This document shows positions 22,714 through 31,646 of a DNA stretch of 43,744 nucleotides, piece by piece. This DNA comes from Amycolatopsis thermalba. GTDB lineage: Bacteria > Actinomycetota > Actinomycetes > Mycobacteriales > Pseudonocardiaceae. Within the stretch, counting starts at the first letter, position 1. The number at the start of each line of letters is the position of its first letter. The notes below the pieces were generated by a model. That model was given only the letters and a program-made list of their open reading frames with translations, had not been told where the DNA came from and made no database searches. A program made the position numbers and the translations under genes. Where the stretch lies: assembly GCF_003385215.1 (NCBI RefSeq), contig NZ_PQHW01000056.1, forward strand, positions 1-43,744, in the 5' to 3' direction.

Positions 22714-23694
22714 ATGACCACCGTGGCGGAGAAACCGCCGAGGCAGGACGTGCCGCCGGAACCGGCGAGACCGACGCTGCGGCAACGCCTCTCGCGCTGG
22801 GACGTCAAGTTCTCGCCGTACCTCTACATCGCGCCGTTCTTCGTGGTGTTCGGCCTGACCGGCCTGTTCCCCCTGCTCTACACGGGCTACGTGTCGCTGT
22901 TCGACTGGGAGATCGGCGACGACGACCCGAAGTTCATCGGGCTGCAGAACTTCGTGACGCTGCTCGGTGACCCGCAGTTCTGGAACGCGGTCGTCAACAC
23001 GATCTCGATCTTCGTGCTGTCCAGCGGGCCGCAGCTGGTGATCGCGGTGCTGCTCGCGGCGCTGCTGTCGCTGCGGCTGCGCTTCCCGGCGAGCTGGCGG
23101 GTCGGGATCCTGCTGCCGTACTCGGCCAGCCTGGTCGCGCTCGGCATCATCTTCGCGAACCTGTTCGGCCCGCGCTACGGGCTGGTCAACGCGATGCTGG
23201 AGACGTTCGGGCTGGACCGGGTCGAGTGGCAGGCCAACCGGTTCGCCAGCCACCTGGCGATCGCCACGATGGTCAACTGGCGCTGGACCGGCTACAACGC
23301 GCTGATCGTGCTGGCGGCGATGCAGGCGCTGCCGCGGGACGTCTACGAGGCGGCGGTGGTCGACGGCGCCGGCGCGGTCCGCCGGTTCTTCTCGATCACG
23401 CTGCCGATGCTGCGGCCGACGCTGATCTTCGTGGTGATCACCTCGACGATCGGCGGGCTGCAGATCTTCACCGAGCCCAAGCTGTTCGACGCGATGCCCG
23501 GGTCGAACAACGGTGGTTCGCAGCACCAGTTCCAGACGCTGACGCTGTACCTGTACCAGTCCGCGTTCGAGAGCTTCGACCTCGGCTACGCGTCGGCGAT
23601 CGCGTGGCTGCTGTTCCTGCTGATCGTCCTCATCGCGCTGGTCAACTTCCTGATCACCCGGCGGCTCGCCGCGACGACGGGACTGAAACGATGA
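22714..23694 (+). CDS. cebF: Cellobiose ABC transporter permease
   Basis: A 326-aa membrane permease of the MalF type with about six helices. The conserved EAA loop reads LPRDVYEAAVVDGAGAVRRFFSITLPML (about residues 206-233, in two halves here), the contact site for the ATPase. The N terminus is a cytosolic Pro/Arg-rich tail. GAGGGGGAA precedes the ATG. Its last codons overlap cebG as ATGA. No ATPase gene is present in the operon; in Streptomyces the shared ATPase MsiK serves such systems from elsewhere. Confidence 0.85.
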   Translation: MTTVAEKPPRQDVPPEPARPTLRQRLSRWDVKFSPYLYIAPFFVVFGLTGLFPLLYTGYVSLFDWEIGDDDPKFIGLQNFVTLLGDPQFWNAVVNTISIFVLSSGPQLVIAVLLAALLSLRLRFPASWRVGILLPYSASLVALGIIFANLFGPRYGLVNAMLETFGLDRVEWQANRFASHLAIATMVNWRWTGYNALIVLAAMQALPRDVYEAAVVDGAGAVRRFFSITLPMLRPTLIFVVITSTIGGLQIFTEPKLFDAMPGSNNGGSQHQFQTLTLYLYQSAFESFDLGYASAIAWLLFLLIVLIALVNFLITRRLAATTGLKR

Positions 23695-24533
23695 CCGTAC
23701 GGATACTTCCCCGGCGGCGGGGCGGGTCGCGCTTCTTCGTCTACGCCACGCTGATCGCGTTCGTCGCCGGTTCGCTGTTCCCGTTCTACTGGTCGTTCCT
23801 GGTGGCCAGCCGCGACACCGGCATGCTGTCGGACCACCTGCCGCCGCTGCTGCCGGGCGGCAACTTCTGGGCCAACGCCAGCCGCGTGTTCGACGCGGTG
23901 CCGTTCTGGAAGGCGCTGGGCAACAGCCTCATCGTGGCGGGCACGGTGACACTCACGACGGTGCTGTTCTCCGCGCTGGCCGGGTTCGCCTTCGCCAAGA
24001 TGCGCTTCCGCGGCTCCAACGGCCTGTTCGTGTTCATCGTGGTGACGCTCGCGGTGCCCACGCAGCTGGGCGTGATCCCGCTGTTCATCATGATGTCCGA
24101 ACTCGGCTGGGCCGGGCACCTGCAGGCGGTGATCGTGCCGAACCTGGTCACCGCGTTCGGGGTGTTCTGGATGCGCCAGTACATCGTGGACGCCGTACCG
24201 TACGAGCTGATCGAGGCGGCGCGGGTGGACGGGTGCAGCGTGTTCGGCACGTTCGTGCACGTCTGCCTGCCCGCGATCCGCCCGGCGGCCGCGGTGCTCG
24301 CGATGTTCACGTTCATGATGTCGTGGAACGACTTCCTGTGGCCGCTGATCGTGCTCGACGCGGGCAACCCCACCGTGCAGGTCGCGCTGGAGAAGCTGCA
24401 GAGCGGTCACTACGTCGACTATTCGCTGGTGCTGGCCGGGACCACGCTGGCGACCATTCCGGTTCTGATCGTCTTCCTGCTGCTCGGGCGCCAGATCGTG
24501 TCCGGGATCATGCAGGGCGCGGTGAAAGGGTGA
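23691..24533 (+). CDS. cebG: Cellobiose ABC transporter permease
   Basis: A 280-aa MalG-type permease with six predicted helices and the EAA loop VPYELIEAARVDGCSVFGTF (about residues 168-187) followed by LPAIRPAAAVLAMF. The start ATG overlaps the cebF stop (23691-23694), so the two permeases are made in equal amounts. It forms the transmembrane channel with cebF. Confidence 0.85.
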   Translation: MTVRILPRRRGGSRFFVYATLIAFVAGSLFPFYWSFLVASRDTGMLSDHLPPLLPGGNFWANASRVFDAVPFWKALGNSLIVAGTVTLTTVLFSALAGFAFAKMRFRGSNGLFVFIVVTLAVPTQLGVIPLFIMMSELGWAGHLQAVIVPNLVTAFGVFWMRQYIVDAVPYELIEAARVDGCSVFGTFVHVCLPAIRPAAAVLAMFTFMMSWNDFLWPLIVLDAGNPTVQVALEKLQSGHYVDYSLVLAGTTLATIPVLIVFLLLGRQIVSGIMQGAVKG

Positions 24534-24535
24534 GC

Positions 24536-25939
24536 ATGTCGGTTCTGGGTGAAGAGGTCACCGCCGGGCTGGAGTTCCCGCCCGGGTTCGCGTGGGGGGC
24601 CAGCACGGCGGCCTTCCAGATCGAGGGGGCGACCACTGTGGACGGTCGCACCGACTCGATCTGGGACGCGTTCTGCCGCCGTCCGGGCGCGGTCGCGGGC
24701 GGTGACACCGGGGAACCGGCGGCCGACCACTACCACCGGTTCCGCGACGACGTCGCGTTGATGGCCGAACTCGGGCTCGGGGTGTACCGGTTCTCGCTGG
24801 CCTGGTCGCGGGTGCGGCCCGACGGCGGCGAAGTCAACCCGAAGGGGCTGGACTTCTACGAGCGGCTGGTGGACGCGTTGCTGGACCGGGGCATCACGCC
24901 CTGGGCCACGCTGTACCACTTCGACCTGCCGCAGGCGCTGGAGGAGCGTGGCGGCTGGGCCGTCCGCGACACCGCCTACCGCTTCGCCGAGTTCGCGGCG
25001 TCGGCGGCGGACCGGCTGGGGGACCGCATTCCCTTCTGGTCCACGTTGAACGAGCCGTGGTGCTCGGCGTTCCTGGGCTACGCCAAGGGGATCCACGCGC
25101 CGGGGCGGCAGGAGCCGCGGGCGGCGGTCGCGGCCGCGCACCACCTGCTGCTCGCGCACGGGCTCGGGCTCGCCGAGATCCGGCGCGCGGCGGACGTCCA
25201 GGCCGGGATCACGGTGAACCTGTACCCGGTGCGGGCGGCTTCGGATTCGGCGGCGGACGCCGACGCGGCGCGGCGGGTGGACGGGTTGCAGAACCGGCTG
25301 TTCCTCGACCCGGTGCTGCGTGGCCGGTACCCGGCGGACCTGCTGGCGGACCTGGAGCCGTTCGGTCTGGGCGAGTGCGTCCGCGACGGGGACCTGGCGC
25401 TGATCGTGGCGCCGATCGACCAGATGGGGATCAACTACTACCGCGGCTACGAGGTCACCGGCACGCTGCGGCCGGGCGTCGAGCCGGGCGGGCTGGAGTG
25501 GGTGGGCGCGGACGGGATCGGGTTCGTGCCCGACGCCGCGGCCTCGGTGACGCACTCGGGCTGGTCCGTGCAGCCGGAGGGGCTGACCGAAACGCTGGTG
25601 CGGGTGCACCGCGAGTACCCGGCGGTGCCGTTGTACGTCACGGAGAACGGCGCGGCCTACGACGACTCGGTGCGGCCGGACGGCTGGATCGACGACGTCG
25701 AGCGGGTCGAGTTCCTGGCCGCGCACCTGCGGGCGGCGCACGCGGCGCTCGCGCAGGGGGTCGACCTGCGGGGGTTCTCGTACTGGTCGCTGCTGGACAA
25801 CTTCGAGTGGGCGGAGGGTTATTCGAAGCGGTTCGGCCTGGTGCACGTCGATTACCGGACGCAGGTCCGCACGATGAAGCGCAGCGCCCACTTCTACGCG
25901 CAGGTGATCCGCGCCAACGCCGTGCCGGTCACGTCGTGA
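24536..25939 (+). CDS. bglC: GH1 beta-glucosidase (BglC-like)
   Basis: A 467-aa cytosolic family 1 glycoside hydrolase that cleaves imported cellobiose and cellotriose to glucose. The acid/base Glu173 is in STLNEPW and the nucleophile Glu370 in YVTENGAA; the N-terminal FAWGASTAAFQIEGA and the C-terminal WSLLDNFEWAEGYSKRFGLV are diagnostic. There is no signal peptide, which fits action after uptake. It starts at the ATG 24536, 2 bases after the cebG stop; a GTG at 24530 overlapping that stop is an alternative. It is the last gene of the ceb operon. Confidence 0.9.
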   Translation: MSVLGEEVTAGLEFPPGFAWGASTAAFQIEGATTVDGRTDSIWDAFCRRPGAVAGGDTGEPAADHYHRFRDDVALMAELGLGVYRFSLAWSRVRPDGGEVNPKGLDFYERLVDALLDRGITPWATLYHFDLPQALEERGGWAVRDTAYRFAEFAASAADRLGDRIPFWSTLNEPWCSAFLGYAKGIHAPGRQEPRAAVAAAHHLLLAHGLGLAEIRRAADVQAGITVNLYPVRAASDSAADADAARRVDGLQNRLFLDPVLRGRYPADLLADLEPFGLGECVRDGDLALIVAPIDQMGINYYRGYEVTGTLRPGVEPGGLEWVGADGIGFVPDAAASVTHSGWSVQPEGLTETLVRVHREYPAVPLYVTENGAAYDDSVRPDGWIDDVERVEFLAAHLRAAHAALAQGVDLRGFSYWSLLDNFEWAEGYSKRFGLVHVDYRTQVRTMKRSAHFYAQVIRANAVPVTS

Positions 25940-25949
25940 CGGCGCCTCG

Positions 25950-26432
25950 TCACTCGTCGTCGGGTTTCGAATCGCCGTCGAGGTCGGCCGCCAGACCCAG
26001 GTGTTCGACGAGCCACTTGTCGAACTCCATCGACGCGCGGATCCAGCTGACCGTGCTGTTGACGAAGTGTTCCAGCGCGACACCGGTGCCGATCAGCATC
26101 GACTCCTCGCCGATCAGGCGGACCGTCCCGTCGTCGTCGGTGTGGGTGTAGACCTTGGGGAACAGCGTGCGGCGGTTCCAGTCGTCGATCGCCTCCAGCA
26201 GCATCGGCTTGTGCTCGATGGCGTGCGGGCGGTCGTAGAAGGCGCGCACGGCGTAGGTCTGGTTCTCCTGCTCGCCCCGGAAGAGGAAGTAGATGCGGTA
26301 GTGCTCCCACGCGGCGCCGAGGTCGCCGTCCTCGTCGAGGGCGTGCTTCAGGTCGATCTGGTCCAGGAGCTGTTCGACCAGGCCCTGGTCGGGCACGACG
26401 AGGTCCGGCACGGGGGAGGGATCGGTGGTCAT
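25950..26432 (-). CDS. YbjN domain-containing protein
   Basis: A 160-aa acidic protein with a YbjN-like fold (also related to type III secretion chaperones). Segments AWEHYRIYFLFRGEQENQTYAVRAFY (about residues 41-66), IDDWNRRTLFPKVYTHTDDDG and SMEFDKWLVEHLG fit the family. The role is unknown; relatives often act in regulation. It starts 29 bases after the PP2C phosphatase on the same strand, so the two are probably co-transcribed. Confidence 0.8.
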   Translation of the reverse strand: MTTDPSPVPDLVVPDQGLVEQLLDQIDLKHALDEDGDLGAAWEHYRIYFLFRGEQENQTYAVRAFYDRPHAIEHKPMLLEAIDDWNRRTLFPKVYTHTDDDGTVRLIGEESMLIGTGVALEHFVNSTVSWIRASMEFDKWLVEHLGLAADLDGDSKPDDE

Positions 26433-26460
26433 CGTGGAGATCCTTCCGCATGCCGCCGGC

Positions 26461-27180
26461 TCACGCCGGGGTGGCCGTCGGCAGTGGGGTGGTCGTCAGG
26501 TCGGGCAGGGCGGGCGCCAGGTCGGCCATCAGGGCGGTCGCGTTGTCCCGGCCGCCCGCGGCCAGTGCGGCGTCCACCAGGGCCTGCGCGCTGTTCGCCG
26601 GCACCCGCAGCAGCTCGGCCATCGCGGCACGCGCCAGCGGCTTGTGGACGCCGTCGCTGGTCAGGAGGAGCCCCGCCGGGCCCACCGCCTCCGCGCGGCC
26701 GAACTCCTCCGGCCGCGCCGTCCGCACGCTGGTCGTGACCAGGTGCTCCATCCCGGGGGTGGGCACCTGGCCACGATCGCGGAAGTACTGGGCCACCGTG
26801 TGGTCCCTGGTCAGCTGCCGCAGCGAGCCGCCGTTCCAGGCGTAGGCCCGCACGTCCCCGACCCACGCCACCCGGTAACCACCGTCGAACGGGGTCGCGA
26901 CCACCAGCACGCAGTCGCCGGCCGCCTCCGCCCGCACGGCCCGCTGGGCGGCGGCCAGCGCGGCCGCGGGGCCCTGCGACGCGGGCACCTGGACGGCGGT
27001 GGACACCGCGACCTGGGCGGCCCGCGCGGCGGACCGCTCGTCCCCGACGCCGTCGGCCAGGGCGAACACGACCTCCCCGGTGCTCGGGTCGGTGTAGGCC
27101 GCGGTGGCGTCGGCGTTCACCGAACGCGGGCCGCGGGCGGTCGCGGTGGCCCACACGGGGCTGGAGGTGAGGCGGTACAT
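26461..27180 (-). CDS. PP2C-family protein phosphatase
   Basis: A 239-aa soluble phosphatase that removes phosphate from Ser/Thr residues. Metal-binding motifs are ADGVGD (about residues 42-47, family form DGMGG), LLTSDGVHKPL (about 177-187) and GGRDNATALM (about 212-221, family GxxDNxT). The N-terminal ARGPRSVNADA corresponds to the RxxNED segment, with the acidic residue changed. The ATG at 27180 follows AAGGAGG, and TATAAC on the minus strand (27204-27199) is a likely -10 box, giving a very short leader. Confidence 0.85.
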   Translation of the reverse strand: MYRLTSSPVWATATARGPRSVNADATAAYTDPSTGEVVFALADGVGDERSAARAAQVAVSTAVQVPASQGPAAALAAAQRAVRAEAAGDCVLVVATPFDGGYRVAWVGDVRAYAWNGGSLRQLTRDHTVAQYFRDRGQVPTPGMEHLVTTSVRTARPEEFGRAEAVGPAGLLLTSDGVHKPLARAAMAELLRVPANSAQALVDAALAAGGRDNATALMADLAPALPDLTTTPLPTATPA

Positions 27181-27270
27181 GGTGACCTCCTTCGTGCTGT
27201 TATACCTCCACTTTCCGCGTCGCGCCTGAGGTCAGCCTGTGACCGGCGTGAACCCGGGCTGTGAGTCAGC

Positions 27271-28650
27271 TCAACTCACCGGCGCCCGCATGCCCTGCCC
27301 GTCGGCGGGGTAGTACTTGATCTCGCCGGCCGCGACGGAGGCCTGGAACTGCTCCAGCGTCGGTGAGTCGTCGCCGCCGTCCCAGCCGCCGATGGCGATG
27401 ACCGCCTTGCCGCCGACTGCGACCCGCCGCCGCCCGCTTGGTCGTGGTCTGGGACAGCGCCGTGGTGAGCTCCGCCGAGGAAAGCTCCCGGCCCAGGCCG
27501 CTCATCGTGCTGCTGACCGGGCCGGACGCCGGGGTGGAGCCGGTGTGCGCGACGCTCGCGGTAGTCACCGCATACGCCGCGCCGCCCAGGCCGAAAACCA
27601 GCACCGCCGCCGTGACGAGCACGGTCCCGATCCGCTTGAACTGCGTTACGCCGACCAGCAACCCGGTCGACACCAGCAGCCCGAGCGCGACGACCGCGAA
27701 CTTCAGCCACGGCAGGTAGTCCGGCGTGCGGGCCAGCAGGATCTAGTCCCACACCGCGGCGACCGCGGCCAGCACGGCCAGCACCGCGCGGGCGGAGGAG
27801 TTCGCCCGGACCCGCCACAGCGCCCGGCCCGCGATCGCGATCAGCGCGGCGATCGCCGGGGCCAGCGCGACCGAGTAGTACGGGTGGACCGTGCCGCTCA
27901 TGAAGCTGAACACGCCCGCCGTCACCACGAGCCAGCCGCCCCACCGCAGCAGCGACAGCCGGGTGCGGTCGGTGCGCGCGCCGGGTGAACCACAGCCCGG
28001 CGACCAGGCCGAGCACCGCGGCGGGCAGCAGCCAGGAGAACTCGGTGCCGAAGGCGGAGCCGAACATCCGGAAGACGCGGGTGCGGCCGCCGAAGCCGGT
28101 GCCGCCGCCGCCCGTGTTGCCGTCACCGCCGAAGATGCGGCCCAGGCCGTTGTAGCCCAGCGCCAGCTCCAGCAGGCTGTTCGTGGTCGAGCCGCCGATG
28201 TAGGGCCGGGCCGACGCGGGCCAGAGCTCCACCAGCGCGACGTACCAGCCGGCCGAGACGACCACGGCGACCAGGGCGCCGAGCAGGTGCAGCACCCGGC
28301 GGCGCACCGAAGCCGGGGCGGCCACCAGGTACACCAGCGCGAACGCCGGGAGCACCAGGAACGCCTGCATCATCTTGGTCAGGAACGCGAAGCCGATCGC
28401 CACACCCGCCAGCGCGAGCCACTTCCCGCTGGCCTTCTCGGTGGCCCGCACGGTGCAGTAGGCGCCCGCGAGGAGCAGCAGCACCAGCAGCGCGTCCGGG
28501 TTGTTGAACCGGAACATCAGCACGGCCACCGGTGTCAGCGCGAACGCGGCCCCGGCGAACAACCCTGCCACGGGACCGGACGTGCGCTTCACGGTCGCGT
28601 ACAGCAACCCGACCGAGGCGACGCCCATCAGCGCCTGCGGCGCCAGCACG
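27271..28650 (-). pseudogene. Broken GT39/ArnT-like glycosyltransferase (paralogue copy)
   Basis: A polyprenyl-phosphate-sugar-dependent membrane glycosyltransferase closely related to the intact gene at 29787-31646. About 107 N-terminal residues, including the catalytic DKTPAA loop, are missing; the remainder starts SFTVLAPQALMGV. The frame shifts near 27985 (after the GLWFTRR segment), an in-frame TAG follows AAVWD near 27745, and another shift occurs near 27420 before GGWDGGDDSPTLEQFQ. The last frame ends MRAPVS-stop at 27271. These are several independent lesions, so this is a true pseudogene. Confidence 0.85.
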
Positions 28651-28697
28651 GTGAAGCTGGGGTCATGGGGTGAACTCCCGCTCGTTGGTGGACCGGG

Positions 28698-29740
28698 TCA
28701 GCGCTGCCGGCGCGGGTGGAACACCCAGCCGCGCAGCAGGACGAATCGCAGGACGGCGGCGAGGTTCGCCGGCACCAGGACGGTCAGCTCGAGCGCGAGC
28801 CCGGGCGCGGTGAGGCCGTGCAGCAGCGCGAGCGATCCGCTGGTGAGGACGAGCCCGAGCCCGAACACGATCAGGCCCTCGAACTGGTGCCGTCCCGCGC
28901 CCTTCGCGCCGCGCACGCCGAAGGTGAACCGGCGGTTGGCGGCGTGTTGGCGATCGCGGTGACGCCCAGGGCCAGGAAGTTGGCGAGCTGGGCTCCCGTG
29001 CCCAGGCGCAGCACCAGGAACAGCACGAGGTAGGCCAGCGTGCTGCCGACGCCGATCGCGGCGAAGCGGACCAGTTGCGTGGCGAGCCGTGGTGGCACCC
29101 CGGGCGCCGAGACACCGATCGGCAGCGTGCCCTTGGGAACGCTGCGCAGCAGGCGGGCCACGCCCTTGAGGTCGGCGGTGGCGGTCGCGACGATGTCCAC
29201 CGACGAGTCCGGGTCGTCGACCCAGTCCACCGGGACCTCGTGGATGCGCAGGCCGGCGCGCTGCGCGAGGACGAGCAGTTCGGTCTCGAAGAACCAGCCG
29301 GTGTCCTCGACCAGCGGCAGCACTCCGCGCACCACACGCGCGCCGCGGGCGAGCCGCGAGCCGATCGCGACGTCCGAGTGCCCGGAGATCAGCGGGGCGA
29401 CGAGCGGCGCCAGCGCGGCGAGATCGGTCGACAGGTCGACATCCAGGTAGGCCGGCACCTGGGCGTCGGAGGCGGACCAGACGGCGTTGAGCGCGCGCCC
29501 GTGGCCCTTGAGGTCCAGGTGGTGCACCTCGACCTCGGCGAACTCGCGCGCGAGCCGTTCGGCCACCAGCAGGGTGGTGTCGGTGCTCGCGTTGTCGGCG
29601 ATGGTGATGCGGAAGCGGTAGGGCAGGGTGGCGACCAGGTGCGCGTGCAGCCGGCGGACACTCGGTTCGAGGTCGGTTTCCTCGTTGTGGACCGGGATGA
29701 CGACGTCGAGAACCGGGTTGGCGGTCCGGGTGTCGATGCT
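28698..29740 (-). pseudogene. Bifunctional GT2/GtrA glycosyltransferase, broken
   Basis: The N-terminal GT2 domain reads VLDVVIPVHNEETDLEPS and ITIADNASTDTT, then the DxD-like YLDVDLSTDL. A C-terminal GtrA membrane region starts at TQLVRFAAIGVGSTLAYLV. Two defects are visible. No ATG, GTG or TTG lies in frame before the GT2 core, back to a stop near 29796; the first in-frame GTG (29566) is past the nucleotide-binding motif. One G is also missing near 28945 (IANTPPT where IANTAANRRFTFG continues in another frame). It normally adds a sugar to polyprenyl phosphate. It may be a pseudogene, or the base loss may be an assembly error. Confidence 0.7.
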
Positions 29741-29786
29741 GGTGGTGCCGGGGCTGTGCGCTGACTTTGCAGAAGTCTTGTGCTGC

Positions 29787-31646
29787 CTAGGAAGTCAGGT
29801 CGTACACCGTGACACCGTCCACAGTGGTCGCCGTGAACGTGGCCGCCACCCATGCGGCGATCTCCTCCGCCGCGTCGCTGCCGCCGGTGCTGTTGATCTC
29901 CGTGGGTTCGCCGATGAAGTAGTGGATCCGCCCGTCGGCGACGTAGGCCTGGAACTGCTCCAGCGTCGGGGACGGGTCGGTGCCGTTGAACCCGCCCAGC
30001 GCCATCACCGGGAAGCCGGACGCCAGCTGGTAACTCGCCGCGGGGTTGGAGCCGACCGTGGCCGCCACCCACGTGTAGTTCTCCGCGTCGGCCTGCAGCA
30101 GTGCGGTCATCTCCGCGCTCGGTGTCGTCGTGATGAGCAGGCTGCCGACACCGCCGCCGCGAGGACCGCCTCGTCCGCCGAACCCACCGAACCCGCCGCT
30201 GTCCCGCCCGGCCGAGGGGATCGCCCCGGAGTGCGGCGTGGCCGCGGTCGCGACGGTGTACGCGCCGGACCCGAGCAGCGAAGCGACCAGCGCCACCACC
30301 GCGACCACGCGGGCACCGGCGCGCGGCAGCCGGTCGGACACCAGGATCAGCACCGCGGCGGCCAGCCCGGACAGCAGCACCACGTACTTCAGCCACGGCA
30401 GCCACGTGGATTCCCGCGTCAGCAACAAGTACGCGGTCAGCGCGGTGAGCCCGACACCGCTGGACAGCAACCCGGACGCGGTCGGGTGCGCCCGCGCCCG
30501 CCACAGCCGCACGGCCCCGGTCCCGGCGAGCGCGGCGACCGCCGGGGCCAGCGCGACCGTGTAGTACGGGTGGATGATCCCGCTCATGAAGCTGAACACG
30601 CCACCGGTCACGACCAGCCAGCCGCCCCACAGCACCGCCGCGGCACGCGTGCGGTCGGTGCGCGGCGCGCGCCAGGTCAGCCAGACGAGCGCGCCGAGCG
30701 CGATCGCCGCCGCCGGCAGCAGCCAGGCGATCCCGCCGGCCATCTCGCTGCCGAACAGCCGCGCCCAGCTGCCGTCGCTTTGCGCGCCGCCCAGGCTGCC
30801 GACCTCGTCGCCGGTGATCCGGCCGACGCCGTTGTAGCCCAGGGTCAGCTCGAGGATGCTGTTGGTCTGCGAACCGCCGATGTAGGGCCGCGCGGACGCC
30901 GGCCACAGCTCGGCGACCGCGAGGTACCAGCCGGCCGAGACGACCACCGCGCCCAGCGCACCGAGCAGGTGCAGCAGCCGCTTGCCCAGCGACGTGGGCG
31001 CCGCGAGCAGGTAAGCGATCCCGAACGCGGGCAGCACCAGGAACGCCTGCAGCATCTTCGCCAGGAAGCCGAACCCGGCCGCGACCCCGGCCAGCGCCAG
31101 CCACTTCGGGCTCGCCTTCTCCAGCGCCCGCACCACGCAGTACGCGCCGAGCACGAGCAGCAGCACCAGCAGCGCGTCCGGGTTGTCGAACCGGAACATC
31201 AGCGCGGCCACCGGGGTCAGCGCGAGCACCGCGCCGCCCAGCAGGCCCGCGGCCGGTCCGGACACCCGGCGCACGGCCGCGAACAGCGCCCACACCGAGC
31301 CGACGCCCATCAGCGCCTGCGGCACGAGGACGCTCCACGAGCTGAGCCCGAACAGCCGCACCGACAGGCCCATCACCCACAACGCGGCGGGCGTCTTGTC
31401 GACGGTGATCGCGTTGGCCGCGTCGCTGGAGCCGAAGAACCACGCCTGCCAGCTCTCGCCACCGGCCTGCGCGGCGGCCGAGTAGAACGCGTTGGCCCAG
31501 CCGGACGCGCTCAGTCCCCACAGGTAGAGCACGGTGGTGACCAGCAGCAGCCCGGCCAGCGCCGGGCGCACCCAGACCGGCCGGGGGCGCGGACTGGCGG
31601 GTTCGGGGGTCGGGGGTGCGGAGTCACGCTCGGCGAGGGCCGTCAT
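29787..31646 (-). CDS. GT39/ArnT-like membrane glycosyltransferase
   Basis: A 619-aa polytopic membrane enzyme that transfers a sugar from a polyprenyl-phosphate donor to an envelope acceptor. An extracytoplasmic loop early in the protein has the DKTPAALWVMGLSVRLFG motif (metal/donor site), later MFRFDNPDALLVLLL, PASARPYIGGSQTNS and HPYYTVALAP, all typical of this GT39-like actinobacterial group. A Gly-rich stretch (GGFGGFGGRGGPRGGG) precedes a soluble C-terminal domain (PVMALGGFNGTDPSPTLEQFQ). The start ATG overlaps the histidine kinase stop (31643-31646). The acceptor is unknown. Confidence 0.85.
   Translation of the reverse strand: MTALAERDSAPPTPEPASPRPRPVWVRPALAGLLLVTTVLYLWGLSASGWANAFYSAAAQAGGESWQAWFFGSSDAANAITVDKTPAALWVMGLSVRLFGLSSWSVLVPQALMGVGSVWALFAAVRRVSGPAAGLLGGAVLALTPVAALMFRFDNPDALLVLLLVLGAYCVVRALEKASPKWLALAGVAAGFGFLAKMLQAFLVLPAFGIAYLLAAPTSLGKRLLHLLGALGAVVVSAGWYLAVAELWPASARPYIGGSQTNSILELTLGYNGVGRITGDEVGSLGGAQSDGSWARLFGSEMAGGIAWLLPAAAIALGALVWLTWRAPRTDRTRAAAVLWGGWLVVTGGVFSFMSGIIHPYYTVALAPAVAALAGTGAVRLWRARAHPTASGLLSSGVGLTALTAYLLLTRESTWLPWLKYVVLLSGLAAAVLILVSDRLPRAGARVVAVVALVASLLGSGAYTVATAATPHSGAIPSAGRDSGGFGGFGGRGGPRGGGVGSLLITTTPSAEMTALLQADAENYTWVAATVGSNPAASYQLASGFPVMALGGFNGTDPSPTLEQFQAYVADGRIHYFIGEPTEINSTGGSDAAEEIAAWVAATFTATTVDGVTVYDLTS

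Noticed and set aside
28698-29740. Programmed ribosomal frameshift in the GT2-GtrA gene
   Set aside because: No slippery sequence or following structure is evident at 28945, the gene also lacks a start codon, and the neighbouring GT39 copy is a clear pseudogene, so decay or sequence error is simpler.
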